A stretch of DNA of 64,000 nt, taken from contig NC_088321.1 in the NCBI RefSeq assembly GCF_910592395.1, positions 682,001 through 746,000 on the forward strand, in the 5' to 3' direction. Below are positions 62,161-64,000 of the stretch, one piece after another. The stretch is from Lineus longissimus. Lineage: Eukaryota; Nemertea; Pilidiophora; Heteronemertea; Lineidae. Positions within the stretch are counted from its first letter, which is position 1. The number at the start of each line of letters is the position of its first letter. The notes below the pieces were generated by a model. That model was given only the letters and a program-made list of their open reading frames with translations, did no database searches and was not told where the DNA came from. The position numbers and the translations under genes were made by a program.

Positions 62161-63196
62161 ATCTTAATAAAATGTCAACAGAAGTTTTCTAAGAAGTATT
62201 TTTAGTTCATCTTTTCAAGTGACCGACAGGATGTAATATAAGGTTACAAAATTCCGGAGGCCTTAAGTTAAAGGCAACCCTCAACGATGCTGTAGGCATA
62301 ATAGTTTGTCAAAACAGCACCAGGTGGGGTGCTGGGGGCGCCCAACCGAGTCGAGACAGTGCATGTGAGAGTTTCCCAAACTATGCCAGTAGACCTCTTC
62401 AGTCTCGCCCAAGACAAATATTCGAAGGGTCCTCCACTCCACTTAGAAATGGAAATTTAACCAAAAATCGAACAAAGTTTTACACAGGTGATGTTTAGGC
62501 CTATATACTGTGTAGACTCGCCTGGTACGTCCGATAGCTCCAAGGGCGACAGTCTCACACAATGCAATGGTCTGCAGCAACAGAGATGCCACTTGTTGTT
62601 GTTTCGTTTTAATGTTCGTGGAGTGCGACTCCGCAGGCATGTGAACTTGGAGCAATTTGACGGATGGTGATGCTTGTTAGAGGGCTGGTTCCAAATGGTT
62701 TTGAATAACAACGGATATTCCGTCCAACAGACACTCACGATATTTCTTGACTATTCTCACACATGAACCACCTTTCGATATGTTGAGAGAGGCTTTAAAA
62801 GCTCTTTAGAACAAAAAGGAAATATTTTGAAAATAGACGATGGATTTGAAGCAACAAAATAGGCTCCCGGTGTAGTTGCTACGAAAAAAACAGCGGATTC
62901 GTACGGAATGTAGTTTTATCCACATTCAGTATTTGTAGTTGCTAGTTTTCCAAATTGGAGAAGGACACATTGAAATATATGTTTATTTTGTTCAATCTGT
63001 TGACGAGAATTCGACATCCTCTGGGCTACGGTCAACAAAGAACCAATCAGAAGACGTCCTTTTGAGTTTGCCCGGCGCTGGTATCACCGAGGAACCAATC
63101 ACTAGCTGTAATTCAGAGGATATTACTAACTTTCGCATTGGCAACTGCGTAAAATTGGGACTACTCCGGGAAATATTTCGATAATTGGTATCCAAG

Positions 63197-64000
63197 ATGG
63201 CTGGTGAAAGTTGTGGCAAGTGCATGGATCGCGTGGATAGGCGGTTTCTTCTCCCAAGGGGAATTCTCAAGATCTTAGAAATTGTGAGTATCGTTGTAAA
63301 GTTCAAAATACTCTAACCGCGCTTACAACAGGTCAGCCAGTGTTGATCAAATGTGACATAGTTGTCGTAATTATGTACACATCTGCTGAACGTGCTCTCT
63401 TACTGAATATATCTCAATATCCTCCGAAGTTGGGTCTCATCAGGAAACATACACTCTTAGTAGTGATAGGTCTAGATATTGTCCACCAATGCTTACGTCG
63501 CTTTTGTTTACGTTTTTAGTTTCTCAACATCGGCGCCATAATCCTGGTAGCCACTGGACGTACCGACGTCTATCTCAAGCATCTCCTGCGGAGATGGGTC
63601 CCCTGGGGAATCATCGACAACGGCTACTTCCACGGCCTCAATTTCGCTCTGGCCACTGCCTGTATCTGGCTCGTCGTAACCATCATACTGTTTTTCGTCT
63701 TCCTGTTCCGGGGCTACAGGAAGTGCTGCGGGTTTGCAAATTGGATCAACGTGGTAAGCACTCCAAGCATCGACATCGGTTATTGCTGCCGAGGTAATCT
63801 TGAACAGTAAACTGCCTCTGCATCCGGATCCTCGTCACATACTGTTTTGCGTCTTCCTGCTAATGTCGTCCCTTTAAATCACCACGTTGCTGCCAGCTAA
63901 GAATAGTTATCACATGCATAGCCCGTCAAGACTGTCGTTACATTTACATGTTATTCATTTTTCGTAGGATTGCGCATGCAGCATCATAGCCTGCTTGATG
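63197..64000 (+). CDS. MARVEL-like four-span membrane protein, gene 2 (partial)
   Basis: Three phase-0 exons visible: 63197-63283, 63520-63753 and 63968-64000, where the window ends mid-exon. The start (CCAAGATGG) is a good Kozak context. Exon 1 ends PRGILKILEI, aligning with PKGILKLLQV of gene 1; exon 2 carries IGAIILVATG (TM1), then FALATACIWLVVTIILFFVF (TM2); exon 3 begins DCACSIIACLM, aligning with DLVCDAVAALM. Exon boundaries fall at the same places as in gene 1, showing tandem duplication. TM4 and the end lie beyond the edge. Confidence 0.8.

Larger units (their letters stand above)
61498..63196. other. Intergenic region between the MARVEL-like genes
   Basis: Apart from the three repeats listed, I see no coding exon here. 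The promoter of the second MARVEL-like gene should lie near its right end, but no motif stands out. Confidence 0.4.

Noticed and set aside
1-64000. CRISPR arrays, bacterial operons or ribosome-binding sites
   Set aside because: The window is eukaryotic; the regular repeats have no unique spacers and are ordinary mini- and microsatellites.

Overview
This is a gene-containing stretch of a metazoan nuclear genome. The genes have GT-AG introns and encode animal families (a GPATCH4-like G-patch protein, a Rab GTPase, an SV2-like synaptic-vesicle transporter and MARVEL-like four-span membrane proteins). The non-coding DNA is crowded with non-LTR retrotransposon pieces, tRNA-derived SINE-like elements, foldback MITEs and minisatellites. 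This composition, with frequent short AGGCCTA-type words, fits a marine invertebrate (lophotrochozoan or invertebrate deuterostome). The sequence alone does not let me name the species.
Layout. 1-2.7 kb: 5' part of a minus-strand GPATCH4-like gene, head-to-head with a plus-strand Rab gene (3.5-5.9 kb). 6.0-6.5 kb: a 5'-truncated LINE with a perfect target-site duplication. 7.4-22.6 kb: one very large minus-strand gene whose seven upstream coding exons (SUMO-interaction-like motif, PPPSY, long coiled coil) splice in phase onto a 9.9-kb terminal exon; the predicted protein is about 4,207 residues. 23.5-33.5 kb: a plus-strand SV2-like MFS transporter with nine common coding exons and up to five in-phase candidate first exons. 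33.5-50.8 kb: no confident gene, but several MITE families, a 182-bp satellite that flips orientation, and duplicated segments. 50.8-56.2 kb: a degenerate antisense LINE, then two near-identical single-exon ATP-grasp genes of bacterial type separated by a LINE 3' end. 56.2-64 kb: a minisatellite, inverted repeats and two tandem MARVEL-like genes, the second running off the right edge.
The genes do not form an operon or one pathway. The clearest links are physical: two divergent pairs (GPATCH4/Rab and coiled-coil giant/SV2-like), two local duplications (ATP-grasp and MARVEL-like), and recurrent repeats inside introns that place extra acceptor sites or inverted arms next to exons. Nothing here was checked against a database; family calls rest on reading the translations.
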